Shown here one piece after another: positions 37,852 to 48,121 of a DNA stretch of 64,000 nucleotides. Numbering within the stretch: the first letter of the stretch is position 1; the number at the start of each line of letters is the position of its first letter. Source of the DNA: Tetranychus cinnabarinus (taxonomy: Eukaryota > Arthropoda > Arachnida > Trombidiformes > Tetranychidae); contig WHVY01000006.1 in the NCBI GenBank assembly GCA_022266195.1, positions 5,208,001 through 5,272,000 of the forward strand. The letters are read 5' to 3'. The notes under the pieces are model-generated. The model was not told the origin of the DNA, ran no database searches, and worked only from the letters and a program-made list of their open reading frames with translations. Made by a program: the position numbers and the translations under genes.

Positions 37852-39914
37852 TTGTTTGTGTCAACCGACCGCTATGGTTGATAGTAGCAAAATAAATAAA
37901 CACGAGATCAACACTCTTCGCCAAGCGATAAATACGGTGAAAGGGATAAAGATGATGGTGGGGGAAATAATGACACAATTATGATGTTAATTAAGCAATC
38001 CATTAATCTAAAAAAGAAAATGATCAAAAAGATGAAAAAAAGACATGAAAACAATACAGTGTGTATTGCAGTAAATAGATTCAAAAGTGAAAACGAGTTG
38101 GTAATGCAACTCACAGTTGTTTGAGACAAATTCAGGGGATGTTCCATAATTTCTAAACAAAAGGTAAAATCTAAGTCTTAATTACTTACGAAGGTAAAAT
38201 GAAGACAATTCATTAAGCTGAACTTAAAAATGAACACTGGCCAAGAAAACACATAAAAACCATAATAGACACTTAATTTACTATAGATGGTGTGGATGGT
38301 ACTTGATGGCAGAAGATTTGTATTCTTGGAAAGAGCTTCTTTCACACTTATTAATTAGCGTTTGTTGTGAATCTGATATTTCCTTCAATTTTTGATTTTC
38401 AGATTAAACAAGATTAATGATAGGTGAATAGTCTCGTTCAATTCATAGGCATCAACATTTCAGATTAAACTTGCTGAGGTTGTAATTTTGAGCTCAGTAC
38501 AAAATACAAATTTTCTTAACACAAAATATCATTTACCGGGTAATGGAAGTCTCATGGAATCATATGGTTATATTGGTGTTATTCACATGTCATTTTACGC
38601 TAATTTACCAATAATTTGACAACAGGTAGTGAGTTGAATAAATATTGAAAGGATTAACTGAAATGTAATTAGATAACATTCCCTAAATTTGGTTCATTTC
38701 GACCACAATATTCTGTTCATTTACAGCAACATTATCTTACCTTTGATCATGATAAAAGGGGACACAATTAACAATACACTGATAATTTAGATGGTGATAG
38801 GTATAAGTTTACAATAAATGAAACAATGGTAAAGAAGAGCCATATTTTTCTGGTTAAAAACTGGCTAAAACAAAATAAACATGATGGTTGAAAAAGAGGT
38901 AAATACAGTATAAGGTGAAAGGAAAAAGATACAAATTGGTTGGGTGAAAGAGAGGGAAAAATGACTGGTATGATGATAAAGGATGATGAAGGGAGAGGAA
39001 AAAGATGGTAAAATAGGCGTTAATCAGACATTAATTTATAAACAGGACGATAAATCGTCAAATTTGATCGTCATCATCACCACCGACACCAATTACACCA
39101 CCATCATCATGTATCTATTACTTGAACAAAAAATGATTGTGAACATGAAATAAAAGAGAGCAAGAAAAGACTATTTGACTAGTTGGTTTGACTTGATTAT
39201 GCTGTCATTATTAATCAGCCTTTTCTCACTGTTTATCAAAGTTTCATCAAAACAAATATAATTGTAATACAATTCAATTTTTGTTTATTCAATCATTTTT
39301 GTCTCAAAATTTCATTTCTCTATCGATTTATCGTTTTTACCATCAATTTTCAGGTTACAATCTTTTTTATCCTCCAACATCTTTTTTTGCGGTCGTGTTG
39401 ATTTTTTCATTGCCTGTAATCAATTTGTTGATTACGAATAGTCTTTCTATATCTTGAATGTATCAGTAATATACAAATGAATTGAACTGATCATGTTTTG
39501 AAGGCCAACTAGTTTAATTGAGATTTTGTTTAAGCGACAGAAAATATGCAAAAATCTATATTTCAATGCCTAAAGTATGACGCTATCAATCTTTTCCATG
39601 ACTAGTATATGATTATCATATTCCGAATTGGTTGTTAATCGATAATATTGATTTGATTGCAAATTTCCAATTAATCTCTGATTTTGATAAAAAAATTGAA
39701 ATTTTAATTCAAATTGGCGCGCCACTGATAAGCTGTTTGTTATTGGTTACTGTTGTTGGCAGACTCATGTATTGTCATCAAAACTCACACAATTCATTTT
39801 CAATTTATTTAATTTTCTCTCTAGTTTTTATCGTTTTATTATAATTTTTGTTATTACTATTTATGTTTTTCAATTTTCTTTTCTTATAATTAAACCCTTA
39901 AAGTTGCTTAAATT
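37852..39914. promoter_or_regulatory. bidirectional intergenic region, TRAPPC10 / YIF1
   Basis: 2.06 kb between two divergent genes, presumably holding both promoters. AT-rich, with GAT/CAT-type simple repeats (for example 39067-39112). No coding block is convincing. The plus frame at 39632-39844 is hydrophobic but begins with TTG, not ATG, and sits where the YIF1 5' UTR should be. Confidence 0.5.
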
Positions 39915-41012
39915 ATGAATCGTGATCCTAATTATATGCCCGGCCCCATGCCAATGGGACCTAATCCAAATTATCCATCTCAGATGGGTTTCCCAATGAA
40001 CTATGGCTTCCCTGGAGATCAATCTTTCTTAAATCAACAATTAGGTAATCATATGGCTCAAATATTTCAAGATCAAGTTTCCCAATATTCGGACAATCTT
40101 GTATCTAAAAGTAAAACCTGGGTCGGTAATAATGTAAGTTTAACCTCTCTGTTTTATGTGTTCACAAAACTGTGATGACATTTCTTTTCATTATTTGTTT
40201 TTCTTTCTTGACGTTGTCAATTTTAATTTTCACCTATTTTTCTTGAAATTGACCACAAAATTTTAATTTTTTCTGCCCACTAGCTAAAATACTATTTTGC
40301 TGTTGATACTGGATATGTTTTAAAGAAGATACTTTTAATATTTTTCCCTTTCACACATAAGGTAAAGTTATTTAATTTGTTATTACCGGCTCTTATTGAC
40401 AGACTAGATTACTCATTCGTTCTGCATTTCATGATCAATTTTCAATGTTGTCTATATTTTTTCAAACATTTCCTTCTTTTTGTTCAGGATTGGTCACTTA
40501 AATATCGTAACGACGAGCAAATTGCTCCAAGAGATGATCTAAATGCGCCTGATTTATACATTCCTTGGATGGCGTTTGTTACATACATTTTGGTTGCTGG
40601 TTATTTGCTCGGTGTTAATGATCGCTTCTCCCCCGAGCAACTTGGAATTCAAGCTAGCTCAGCCTTGGCCTGGTTAATTTTTGAAGTTCTTGCTACTATG
40701 ATAATCTTATATTCTTTCAATCTCATGTCTGCTTTCGGATTTTTCCACGTATTATCACTTAGTGGTTACAAATTTGTCCCTATGATAGCTGCCTTACTCA
40801 TTGCTTTACCTTTTTCTTCTATGGGTTATTACATTTCACTTGCTTATGGTAGCTTAGCGCTTTGTTATTTTCTTATTCGCAATATCCATATGGCCATTGA
40901 AACCTCACCAGCAACCCAAGGAGGTGGTCGTCAAAGCACCATAAAAGTTATATTCTTTTGTCTTGTTCAACCTCTTCTAATGTATCATTTAACTAAAAAT
41001 TTCGTTGTCTGA
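39915..41012 (+). CDS. YIF1: YIF1 family protein, ER-Golgi vesicle transport
   Basis: YIF1 pairs with YIPF proteins in COPII and Golgi membranes and supports ER-to-Golgi transport. Three exons: 39915-40133, 40284-40361, 40488-41012, all phase 0, giving 273 aa. The N-terminus is a Pro/Met/Gly/Asn-rich cytosolic tail (MNRDPNYMPGPMPMGP), followed by a conserved block SKSKTWVGN that runs into exon 2 (LKYYFAVDTGYVLKKILLIL). Exon 3 begins with DWSLKYRND and PRDDLNAPDLYIPWMAFVTY, a YIF1 hallmark, and then has about five membrane spans to the end. Length is close to animal YIF1A/B (about 290-310 aa). The ATG lies in good position, with stops upstream. Whether it is closer to YIF1A or YIF1B cannot be told here. 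Confidence 0.93.
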
Positions 41013-41218
41013 GTAAAACTTATACATGAAAAGAAATCAAAAGAAAAACAAAATATTTATATTTTCCAAAAATCAATTATGTGACGTACTAAAGCAGAAA
41101 TTCAAAAAAACTAAAATCTTGTTTCTGTTTATCTCAATATTTCAAGAACATCTTGTTTCGTAATAAGAGGAAACATTTTATTTTTATCAATATTTCTATT
41201 TATTGCCTTCGTGTTACC

Positions 41219-42450
41219 ATGTTAAAATTTTTGTCTTATTTTTTGGTCCAACTAGTTTTGATTTCTTGTCGAAGTAAGTAGTCGAATTGTTTTCTATTTG
41301 TTATTGAAAAAGTGTTAAATTGTTATTTTAATTTTCTATTTTTTCTAAAGCAATTTTTCCTGCAATTGAAAGAAATGAAAATGATTTTTGTATAACTCGC
41401 AATGGAGTCCAAGGGAAATGTACTCTCATTACATCGTGTCCAACATTGCGGATTTCCCTTCACCTACGACGAAACCATCCGACCATTTGTTCATGGGATC
41501 GTCTTTTTCCAATCATTTGCTGTCCATTAGTCTCATCCAGAGGTGATAGAGAATCTACTGAGTTAACTACATCAAAACCATTGAATAATCAATTGAAGGA
41601 AAAGGCCAAATGTGGTATTAAACCTCCGAAAAAATTTCAAGTTCACATTTATGTAGTTGGTGGAGATGAAGTCAAATCATCTACCGATTGGCCCTGGATG
41701 GCAGCTTTATTTACCAAACAGAATAACCAATATGATCATTTCTGTGGTGGGACCATTATTTCGGATTCATGTATTTTAACTGCTGCTCATTGTGTCAATC
41801 ATCTTTTAAATCAAGTTAATAAACTCTACGTTGGAGTGGGGTCGAATGAATTGGATAAAACGACAAAAATTCCGATACGAAGAGTCGTTGTTCATCCAAA
41901 CTACAGAGATTCTAAAAGTTATTTCGATATTGCGTTGTTGATGACATCTACCAAAATTAATTTCACAGATTCAATCATCCCAATTTGTTTACCTGGGCCT
42001 AAGGTAAGCAGTTTTACGGAGGATTCAACGCAAGATGATTCAAACCTCACATTAGTTGAAGTAGCTGGTTGGGGACGACAAGCTTATGGTGGACGAGCTG
42101 TCAGTAAATTAAGATCAGCTCGATTAGAAATATTGTCTCATCAAAAATGTAATCAATCTTATTCCAGTTTAAACACGCCATCCATTCCACAAGGAATCAA
42201 AACTGATCAACTCTGTGCTGGGACCACTAATGCGGAAAAGGATTCTTGCCAAGGTGATTCGGGTGGTCCATTAACTTTTAAAGCAAATGAGGAAATTGGT
42301 GTTGATGTTCATTATCAAATAGGCATAATTTCATTCGGTCGAAGGTGTGCAGTTAAGGATTTTCCTGGTATTTATACTAAAGTAAGCGATTACGTTCCTT
42401 GGATTGAGACACAATTGAACCAACGAACTGGAAGAGTTAACTTTGGATGA
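41219..42450 (+). CDS. CLIP-domain serine protease, trypsin-like
   Basis: Secreted protease of the arthropod type used in clotting, melanisation and Toll cascades. Two exons: 41219-41273 and 41351-42450 (phase 1 join), 384 aa. Exon 1 is a signal peptide (MLKFLSYFLVQLVLISC). The CLIP domain has six cysteines at 32, 42, 48, 65, 75 and 76 (the last two adjacent, CCPL). A linker follows, with CGIKPP. The catalytic domain starts at VVGG (residue 120). The triad is complete: His165 (TAAHC), Asp211 (DIALL) and Ser322 (GDSGGP). Asp316 in the S1 pocket predicts cleavage after Arg/Lys. Unusually, the residue before VVGG is Tyr119, not Arg or Lys, so activation would need a chymotrypsin-like enzyme. The coding frame runs into exon 2 without an ATG, which is why exon 1 is needed. 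The gene starts 206 bp after YIF1 ends. Confidence 0.9.
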
Positions 42451-42541
42451 AACTGAAATTTTTGTAAATGGTATTTAAATGAGAAACAATTTTGATTTTT
42501 TTCGGTTTCATTTATCAATTCTTTATAAAAGACAACAATTT

Positions 42542-42547
42542 AATAAA
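42542..42547 (+). terminator. polyadenylation signal AATAAA (CLIP protease)
   Basis: AATAAA 92 bases past the stop codon of the protease gene, in the 290-bp tail-to-tail gap shared with the E3BP gene. Confidence 0.5.
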
Positions 42548-42740
42548 TCTAAATCAAACAACTAATGTTTAAATCTCTCGCCAATACAGAAGAGAGCTTT
42601 CAATTAACATGATATTGAATAGAAGGGGAAAATAGAAAGAAAACAACGAAAAGATCATAAACAGGATTAAGAGAAAAGATATTCGCTAATATATTACAGA
42701 AATTAATATTAAAACATTCTTCTATGCCTCTTCTCGGTAT

Positions 42741-43697
42741 TTAAATTAAGCCCATTGTTGGTTCTTCAATGACTTCTTTCAGGTTTGCTAAAAATCGAGC
42801 TGCTATCTCTTCGTCAATAACTCGGGCGTCAAATGAAAGAGTAAAATGCATCATTTTTACAACCCTTTCATCTTCAGTAACTCCAGGTTTAATTGCTCCA
42901 ACAGCTAATATAGCCGATTGCGGGGGATTAATGACAGCAACGAATTGAGTAATGCCAAACATCCCTAAATTAGATATGCTAAAACTTCCTCCTTGGTACT
43001 CTTCTGGTTTTAATTTACTAGCTCGAGCTCTTTCAGCTAAGTCTTTTACATTTTCACTGATTTGTTGAACTGAAAGGTTATCTGCATTTTTGATGATCGG
43101 AGTAATCAATCCGGTTGGAGTGGCCACAGCTATAGAAATATCAACAGTAGGTAACAATTTAACAGCTCCATTAGACTCGTCCCAGCTTGCATTCACTTGG
43201 GGTACTTTTTTTAAAGATAATGCTGATGTTTTAATGATCATATCATTCAATGATACTGCATGTCCCTCCTTTTTCATAGACACCCTTAACTGGGCTAATT
43301 TATCGACACAGCATTGACTAGTCATATAACCATGAGGTATACTTGATTTAGATAATGTTAAGCGTTTTGCGATTGTTCGTCTCATCCCAGAGGTTTCAAT
43401 GTCTTGCCATTTAGCCGCACTAGGTCGAGGGAAACTTTTGTATACTTTAGTAGGAGTACTGGTTCCATCGCCACTGCTGATTCCACTCAATAAATCGTCT
43501 AATTTTCGAGGTTTCAGTTGTTTTTGATTGATATATGTAAGCACATCTGATTTAAGAAGGACATTCCTTGGCCCCGATGCACTAATAATTGAACCATCCA
43601 AACCATATAATGCTAAAAGATTTCGAACACTTGGACCTGCCTTTAAATTGGAAGAGACTGCAGACGATAATGAACGAAAAGGTAGAAAAAAATTCAT
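42741..43697 (-). CDS. PDHX: pyruvate dehydrogenase E3-binding protein (component X), no lipoyl domain
   Basis: Mitochondrial matrix scaffold that holds E3 (dihydrolipoyl dehydrogenase) in the pyruvate dehydrogenase complex. 318 aa, one exon. An Arg/Ser-rich presequence lies at about 1-20. The peripheral subunit-binding domain is at about 20-57 (GPSVRNLLALYGLDG), followed by a flexible Ser/Thr-rich linker. The inner E2-type catalytic domain runs from about 100 to 318 (GMRRTIAKRL to RFLANLKEV). Real E2 enzymes end with an HRxxDG catalytic motif; here it reads FDARVIDEE, with Ala291 in place of His and Glu296 in place of Gly. This fits E3BP, which is not an active transferase. Most E3BP proteins carry a lipoyl domain before the binding domain, but here the presequence leads straight into it. 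A TAG just before the ATG could be an acceptor for an unseen upstream exon, though I find no lipoyl block in the 520 bp upstream. Confidence 0.85.
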   Translation of the reverse strand: MNFFLPFRSLSSAVSSNLKAGPSVRNLLALYGLDGSIISASGPRNVLLKSDVLTYINQKQLKPRKLDDLLSGISSGDGTSTPTKVYKSFPRPSAAKWQDIETSGMRRTIAKRLTLSKSSIPHGYMTSQCCVDKLAQLRVSMKKEGHAVSLNDMIIKTSALSLKKVPQVNASWDESNGAVKLLPTVDISIAVATPTGLITPIIKNADNLSVQQISENVKDLAERARASKLKPEEYQGGSFSISNLGMFGITQFVAVINPPQSAILAVGAIKPGVTEDERVVKMMHFTLSFDARVIDEEIAARFLANLKEVIEEPTMGLI

Positions 43698-44215
43698 CCT
43701 AACAATTAAACAAGCTATTGAAAAATCTAATTAATAAATTAAATACAAGAAAAACATTTCAAGATTACATTGAAAACAAAATCTATTTGTACAGTTTATG
43801 CCTTGAATTTAACAGCTGACGACTATTTTCACAGAACTTTAGTTGAAAAAAAATCATAAAGCAGTTGAATCAACAGTTTCAGGTTATACCATTTAGCAAT
43901 CTAACTCTATCAAGTTAATCACCGAAAACAATTTAACTCTAGCTAAAAAATTTTTAGCATAGATTATAAAACTTTGAAAACGATTGACAAAAGTCATAAT
44001 TTTTATATTTTAAGTTTGTTTTATTGAATGAATAATAACTTACAGTTTCAGTTTTATTAAAAATATAAAAAGATGCAAAAAAACTTCTTTTGCGCTATCC
44101 GTGATTTTATGAGACGTTTGAATCAGTTACTAAAAAATGGCGATCAATTGATGTGCAATTAGGTTAAAAGAAGATTTATAGATGATTTCACGAAATGAGG
44201 GTCACTTGATCTTTC
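43698..44215. promoter_or_regulatory. gap between tyrosine-rich peptide copy 1 and E3BP start
   Basis: 518 bp, AT-rich. Holds the E3BP promoter and 5' UTR and the 3' UTR of peptide copy 1. I saw no lipoyl-domain sequence (no DKA-type motif in any frame). Confidence 0.5.
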
Positions 44216-44845
44216 TCAACCATAATATCCATAATATGGGGAACGATAGAGTCCATAAAGTCTTGGATTATTGTAATAACCATAATATGGATAATAGCTG
44301 TAATATGGGTACCGATAGTAATGGCGATAGAAGATTCCGTCGGTTGACTTTGGAATGACCAGTAAGAAGATGGCGATTAGGATAACAAGTGATTTAACCT
44401 GATAATAAGTAAAAGAATAAAAATTGTGTCTTCGATTATGAATCACGAATCATTTGATTTATTAAATTGACTTACCCGAAGATCCATCAATAGATTTTAG
44501 TAATACTAGTAGATGAAAAACCAAGTCAAAACAAATTGAAAAGGCCAAACAAAAACAAAAAGGTTTCAACAATAGAAACTGATTTTCTAACTATTCAATT
44601 CACACAAAAATATCATTCAAAAGATTTGATTATAATGAAACTAAATTTAGTTGATCAGGTCATATTTATTTAGCCTTTTCTCCCTTAATCACAATCAAGT
44701 TACCACAGAGTGAGAAGAAAATTAAATTTTAAATTTTGAAGGTTAGATTCAGAAAAGCTTGATTCCGTTCAACAGTTGAACTGTTAAATTTTGATATTTA
44801 AACTTTCACTTTTTTAATTAGTAATTATTTCATGTGAAAGATCAT
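44186..44845 (-). repeat. direct segmental duplication, copy 1
   Basis: About 660 bp nearly the same as 48092-48743: peptide gene, intron, upstream region and flank. Similarity falls off outside. The intron is kept in both copies, so this is a DNA-level duplication and not a retrocopy. Copy 1 has small indels against copy 2 (for example around 44500). Confidence 0.9.
44216..44487 (-). CDS. tyrosine-rich secreted peptide, copy 1
   Basis: 64 aa from two exons: 44476-44487 (only ATG GAT CTT CGG) and 44216-44398, split by a 77-bp intron. The product is MDLR plus VKSLVILIAIFLLVI, a clean signal peptide likely cut after about residue 25 (TDG). The mature 39-residue peptide contains 18 tyrosines in YY doublets (RYPYYSYYPYYGYY) and no cysteine. 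Using the ATG inside exon 2's open frame would place the signal peptide behind a hydrophilic tail, so the spliced start is preferred. Function unknown. Tyr/Gly-rich secreted peptides occur among cuticle, silk-like and antimicrobial proteins, but none of these is demonstrated here. A second gene with the same protein lies 3.9 kb away. Confidence 0.75.
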
Positions 44846-45528
44846 ATTATAGAATTAATTGCTTTCATATTTAAATCTTCAATGCAAATACAAAATATGT
44901 ATAAGACAAAATATACTTTTTTCAATCTTAAATTTTCAAAAGTCATTTCAATTTTAAAATGATTTAAGATTGTCAGACATTAAGCACATTGTAACAATTG
45001 CTTAAGTTGTTTCGAGCTGCTGCATTGTTAGCTTGTGATACTCGATGTGATTCTGGGTCTTTCGCTAGCGCAGCTCTAACTCTTGGTACCAAAGCCGGTC
45101 CCCAATTTTAATGTGAAGCACTACATCATGTGTATTTTTCAAGTTTAAAGATTCAATCACGGAATTCAATATTATATTAATAATAGATAGATAATAATAG
45201 ATGACATTTTTCACTTGAAAATAAGCTTTCCAATATTCAATACAAGTCAAGTAAAAACCAGAATTCATTTTTTCGCATTGCCATCTAGCGATAACAAGCT
45301 TACTGTAAGTTTGCGGTTAATTGAACAACCTTATGTTACTTAACTGTTTAATATCATTCTTAAGTTTTGCATTTTCAGCATTAATTATTGTGAGTCTAAT
45401 TAAACATTTATGTGTTCAAATGTGTAAAATTAATTTTTTAATAGGTCAATAATTCAAGAAAATTGGAACTGAAACACTTTTATTTACAAAATTTTTGTGA
45501 ATTTAATTCAACAACGTGACTGTACAAA
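44846..45528. other. gap between peptide copy 1 and SLC46-like 3' end
   Basis: AT-rich apart from a GC-richer block on the minus strand at 44973-45107 that reads as protein. The rest holds the transporter 3' UTR and has no further coding block. Confidence 0.5.
44973..45107 (-). pseudogene. orphan coding-like fragment
   Basis: 44 codons open to a TGA at 44973, reading WGPALVPRVRAALAKD, then SHRVSQANNAAARNN and SNCYNVLNV. Alanine- and arginine-rich codons (GCT, GCG, CGA) contrast with the AT-rich surroundings, so it looks like former or real coding sequence. There is no ATG and a stop lies right upstream. The only nearby acceptor-like AG follows a weak pyrimidine tract. I do not recognise the family. 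It may be the last exon of an unseen gene or a decayed fragment. Confidence 0.3.
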
Positions 45529-47191
45529 TTATAATTTTTGTTCCTCATTTTGCATTGCAACCTCAACTTTGGCTTTGTCATCTAACTTGTCGCCTTTGTG
45601 CATTGCGACCTCAACGTTGGCTTTTTCATCTATCTCCTTGTCGCCTTTTCTTTGTCCAAATCTTATCCAACAGCTTACCAAAAGCGGATATAATATGATT
45701 GTGGCTACCAAAAGAAATACAGCTCCAGGTTGATGAGCTATTGTCAAGCTAAATATTGAAGTATACAGGAAAGTACCACCTAACCCAATGAAGGTTTCAA
45801 GAGCTGTTGATAGAGTAAAAATTTGAGCCGATTCAGCTGAATCAACTGTAGAAACTATGAGACTACGAATAGCTACACTGGAGATTCGTCCACATGAACC
45901 AATAACGTATCCAGCAATGTAACCTCGAATGGTCAAGAAAATTCCTCTGATGGCAAAAAAAGCCGCCAATGATAAACATCCAAATATAGCAATGCTTGAA
46001 TCAGATAAGCCTAAAAATTTCAAAATTGATGGCCCAATAACGGTTGCAATGGTTGGTGGTATATAAACAAGTGTCAACATTGACGTATATGCTTCTTCTG
46101 TGAGTCCATAAACACGTTGAGCAAACTGATAGGCAATACCGTCTTCACTGCCAAGTGCCGCATTACAAATTGCACCTGAAGTCACCAACAAAATCAATCT
46201 TAATCTACCCGAATCTGGTCTTTTCTTTAAAAACAATAAAGCACACTCTTTAGCTCTAGAGATACGGAAAACATCGGTGATGACTTGAATGAAAGATGCT
46301 TTCTCCTTTTCAACGTTTTTTTCGTAAACAAATGCTGGTTTCATCAAAATGGTATAAACCAATCCAAACAAGTGCATTGACAAACCAACTATAAAAACCC
46401 CAGCAAAATTTTTACGCTGACCAGATATCCATGGGTCTTGAGCAAGAATGTGACCACCCAAAAAACTAGAGCCAAGCATAGCTGTAAACGAAGAAATGGA
46501 ATGGTAAAAATTACTAACAAAATTGATCAACAGTTAATCCAATTCTTACCAATTTTGACAAAAAGCTCGATCACGGAAAAGCGTACGATTACCAGATGAG
46601 GTGGAGTACCCCATGAAATGGAAGTGTAAACAGCACTGAATACCAAAAATACACCACCACTTAATGAAGAGGGTACACCAGAAAAAAGTAAAGCCCACCA
46701 AGCTGATGGATAAAAGATTCGGAAGAAGCTCTGATCAAATGCATGCTGACAGAGGGAGATGAAATTCATATCTTTATATGATACTTACGAGCAGTGAATA
46801 CAAACAGATTGACCAGCGTCAGTGAAGTTTGAAGAATGGCTCCACAAAAGGCTAAAATAATGAATGGCTTGAAATATTTTGGATAATTTCCCAGCCAATA
46901 GCCAACAAAAACTGACATGACCAGAGACGGTATACTGCCAATTAAGAATTGCCAGTTTTTAAATGTATTGGTGGCTTGCAGTATCGCCTGGGTTCCATCT
47001 GAATCGGGAAAAGATGTAAAATTTGAACAAAATTGTTCATCCAGTTTAAGATGGTTTAGGCACATTTTATCCTCCATTAACTGTGTCACAGCTATGCCTT
47101 GCATCATTCCAGCAAGGGCAAGAATGACCACACAGAAATCAAATTTCATTAAATTTAAATAGAAAAGGAGAAATTTAATTTTTTCTGACAT
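45529..47191 (-). CDS. major facilitator transporter, SLC46 (proton-coupled folate transporter-like) type
   Basis: Twelve-span membrane transporter; the family includes the proton-coupled folate transporter and lysosomal carriers, but substrates differ and cannot be predicted here. Three exons: 46789-47191, 46550-46702, 45529-46481 (introns 86 and 68 bp), 502 aa. Exon 1 has the first span, a loop with cysteines and NFTSF (a sequon), and two more spans. Exon 2 has the family block WWALLFSGVPSSLSGGVFLVFSAVYTS. Exon 3 has the remaining spans, with a large central cytosolic loop (FRISRAKECALLF). The C-terminal tail has two related charged repeats (KANVEVAMHKGDK and KAKVEVAMQNEE). Exon 2 starts at 46702; the open frame upstream of that point is intronic, because only this acceptor keeps phase. 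The gene sits between the two copies of the tyrosine-rich peptide gene. Confidence 0.85.
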
Positions 47192-48121
47192 TTCAGATTT
47201 GTTTTGATTGTTTAACTTCTACAAAAATAATGGAACTGGTAAATCTATTGAATCGATTTTGATCCTAGCGATGAACACTTAACAGTAGACGATTCGACTC
47301 TGGTCGACCCAATAGTGGCCTCAATTGTTTTTATAGCAATATCTTACAAGTAATCTTAATCCCTCACCCAATTACCTTAAAGGTTATCTGGGTATCAGTA
47401 CAGACCACTGGATAATCTGTGATTAAGTCAACATTGTCATCAGTTAAGCCTTCCCATTGAACGGGATCTTTTGATAGACCAATAGATCAAATGAAGATCG
47501 GTATTAACAATTATTTCAACCTTCAATTTTGTAAGATTTTCTGCATTAATTTCAATGGAAAAAGTAACCTCTGAGTGCATCTCCACCTCCAGTTATTTCG
47601 AGGAATTAAGATTATATTAATAAAATACTGATCCTGATATGAAATTACGAAAAAAATGTTTCTATCATTATTGATCTTTTAAAGATCAGCTGAAAATAAA
47701 ATGATTTGCACATGGATAAGCTTAAAATTATCTCAATCATTGATCCAAACAAATGAAATAATTTCAGGGTTTTGTTCAATCAAACCTTTGATTAGATAGA
47801 AACTGGATAAATCATTACAATTATAACTTTTTGAATACAAAGATGTCTGCAACCGGAAAGTAAGACACATAAAGACAATTTTTTATATTTTATGTTTGAA
47901 GATTGTTTTATTGACAGTGATTAAAAGTAAATTATGAACTTACAGTTTTGTTAACAATATGTGCAGCAAAGAGGTAACAAAAGGTAACAAACATCTTTTG
48001 AACTATCCGTGTTTTTATGAGCTGTATGAATTATTAAATTAAGATGATTGATCATTATTCATTATTGATTATCAAGCCTTTGGATAAAAAATTTCACGAA
48101 ATAAGGGCCACTTGATCTTTG
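47192..48121. promoter_or_regulatory. gap between SLC46-like start and peptide copy 2
   Basis: 930 bp. Holds the transporter promoter and the 3' flank of peptide copy 2. The part near 47880-48090 resembles the 3' flank of copy 1 only loosely. No coding block. Confidence 0.5.

Noticed and set aside
39632..39844. Hydrophobic plus-strand frame just upstream of YIF1
   Set aside because: It starts with TTG, has a stop shortly upstream, and sits where the YIF1 5' UTR should be; no family pattern.
46703..46769. Separate small gene starting at the ATG at 46769
   Set aside because: This is the open read-through of the SLC46-like intron into exon 2.
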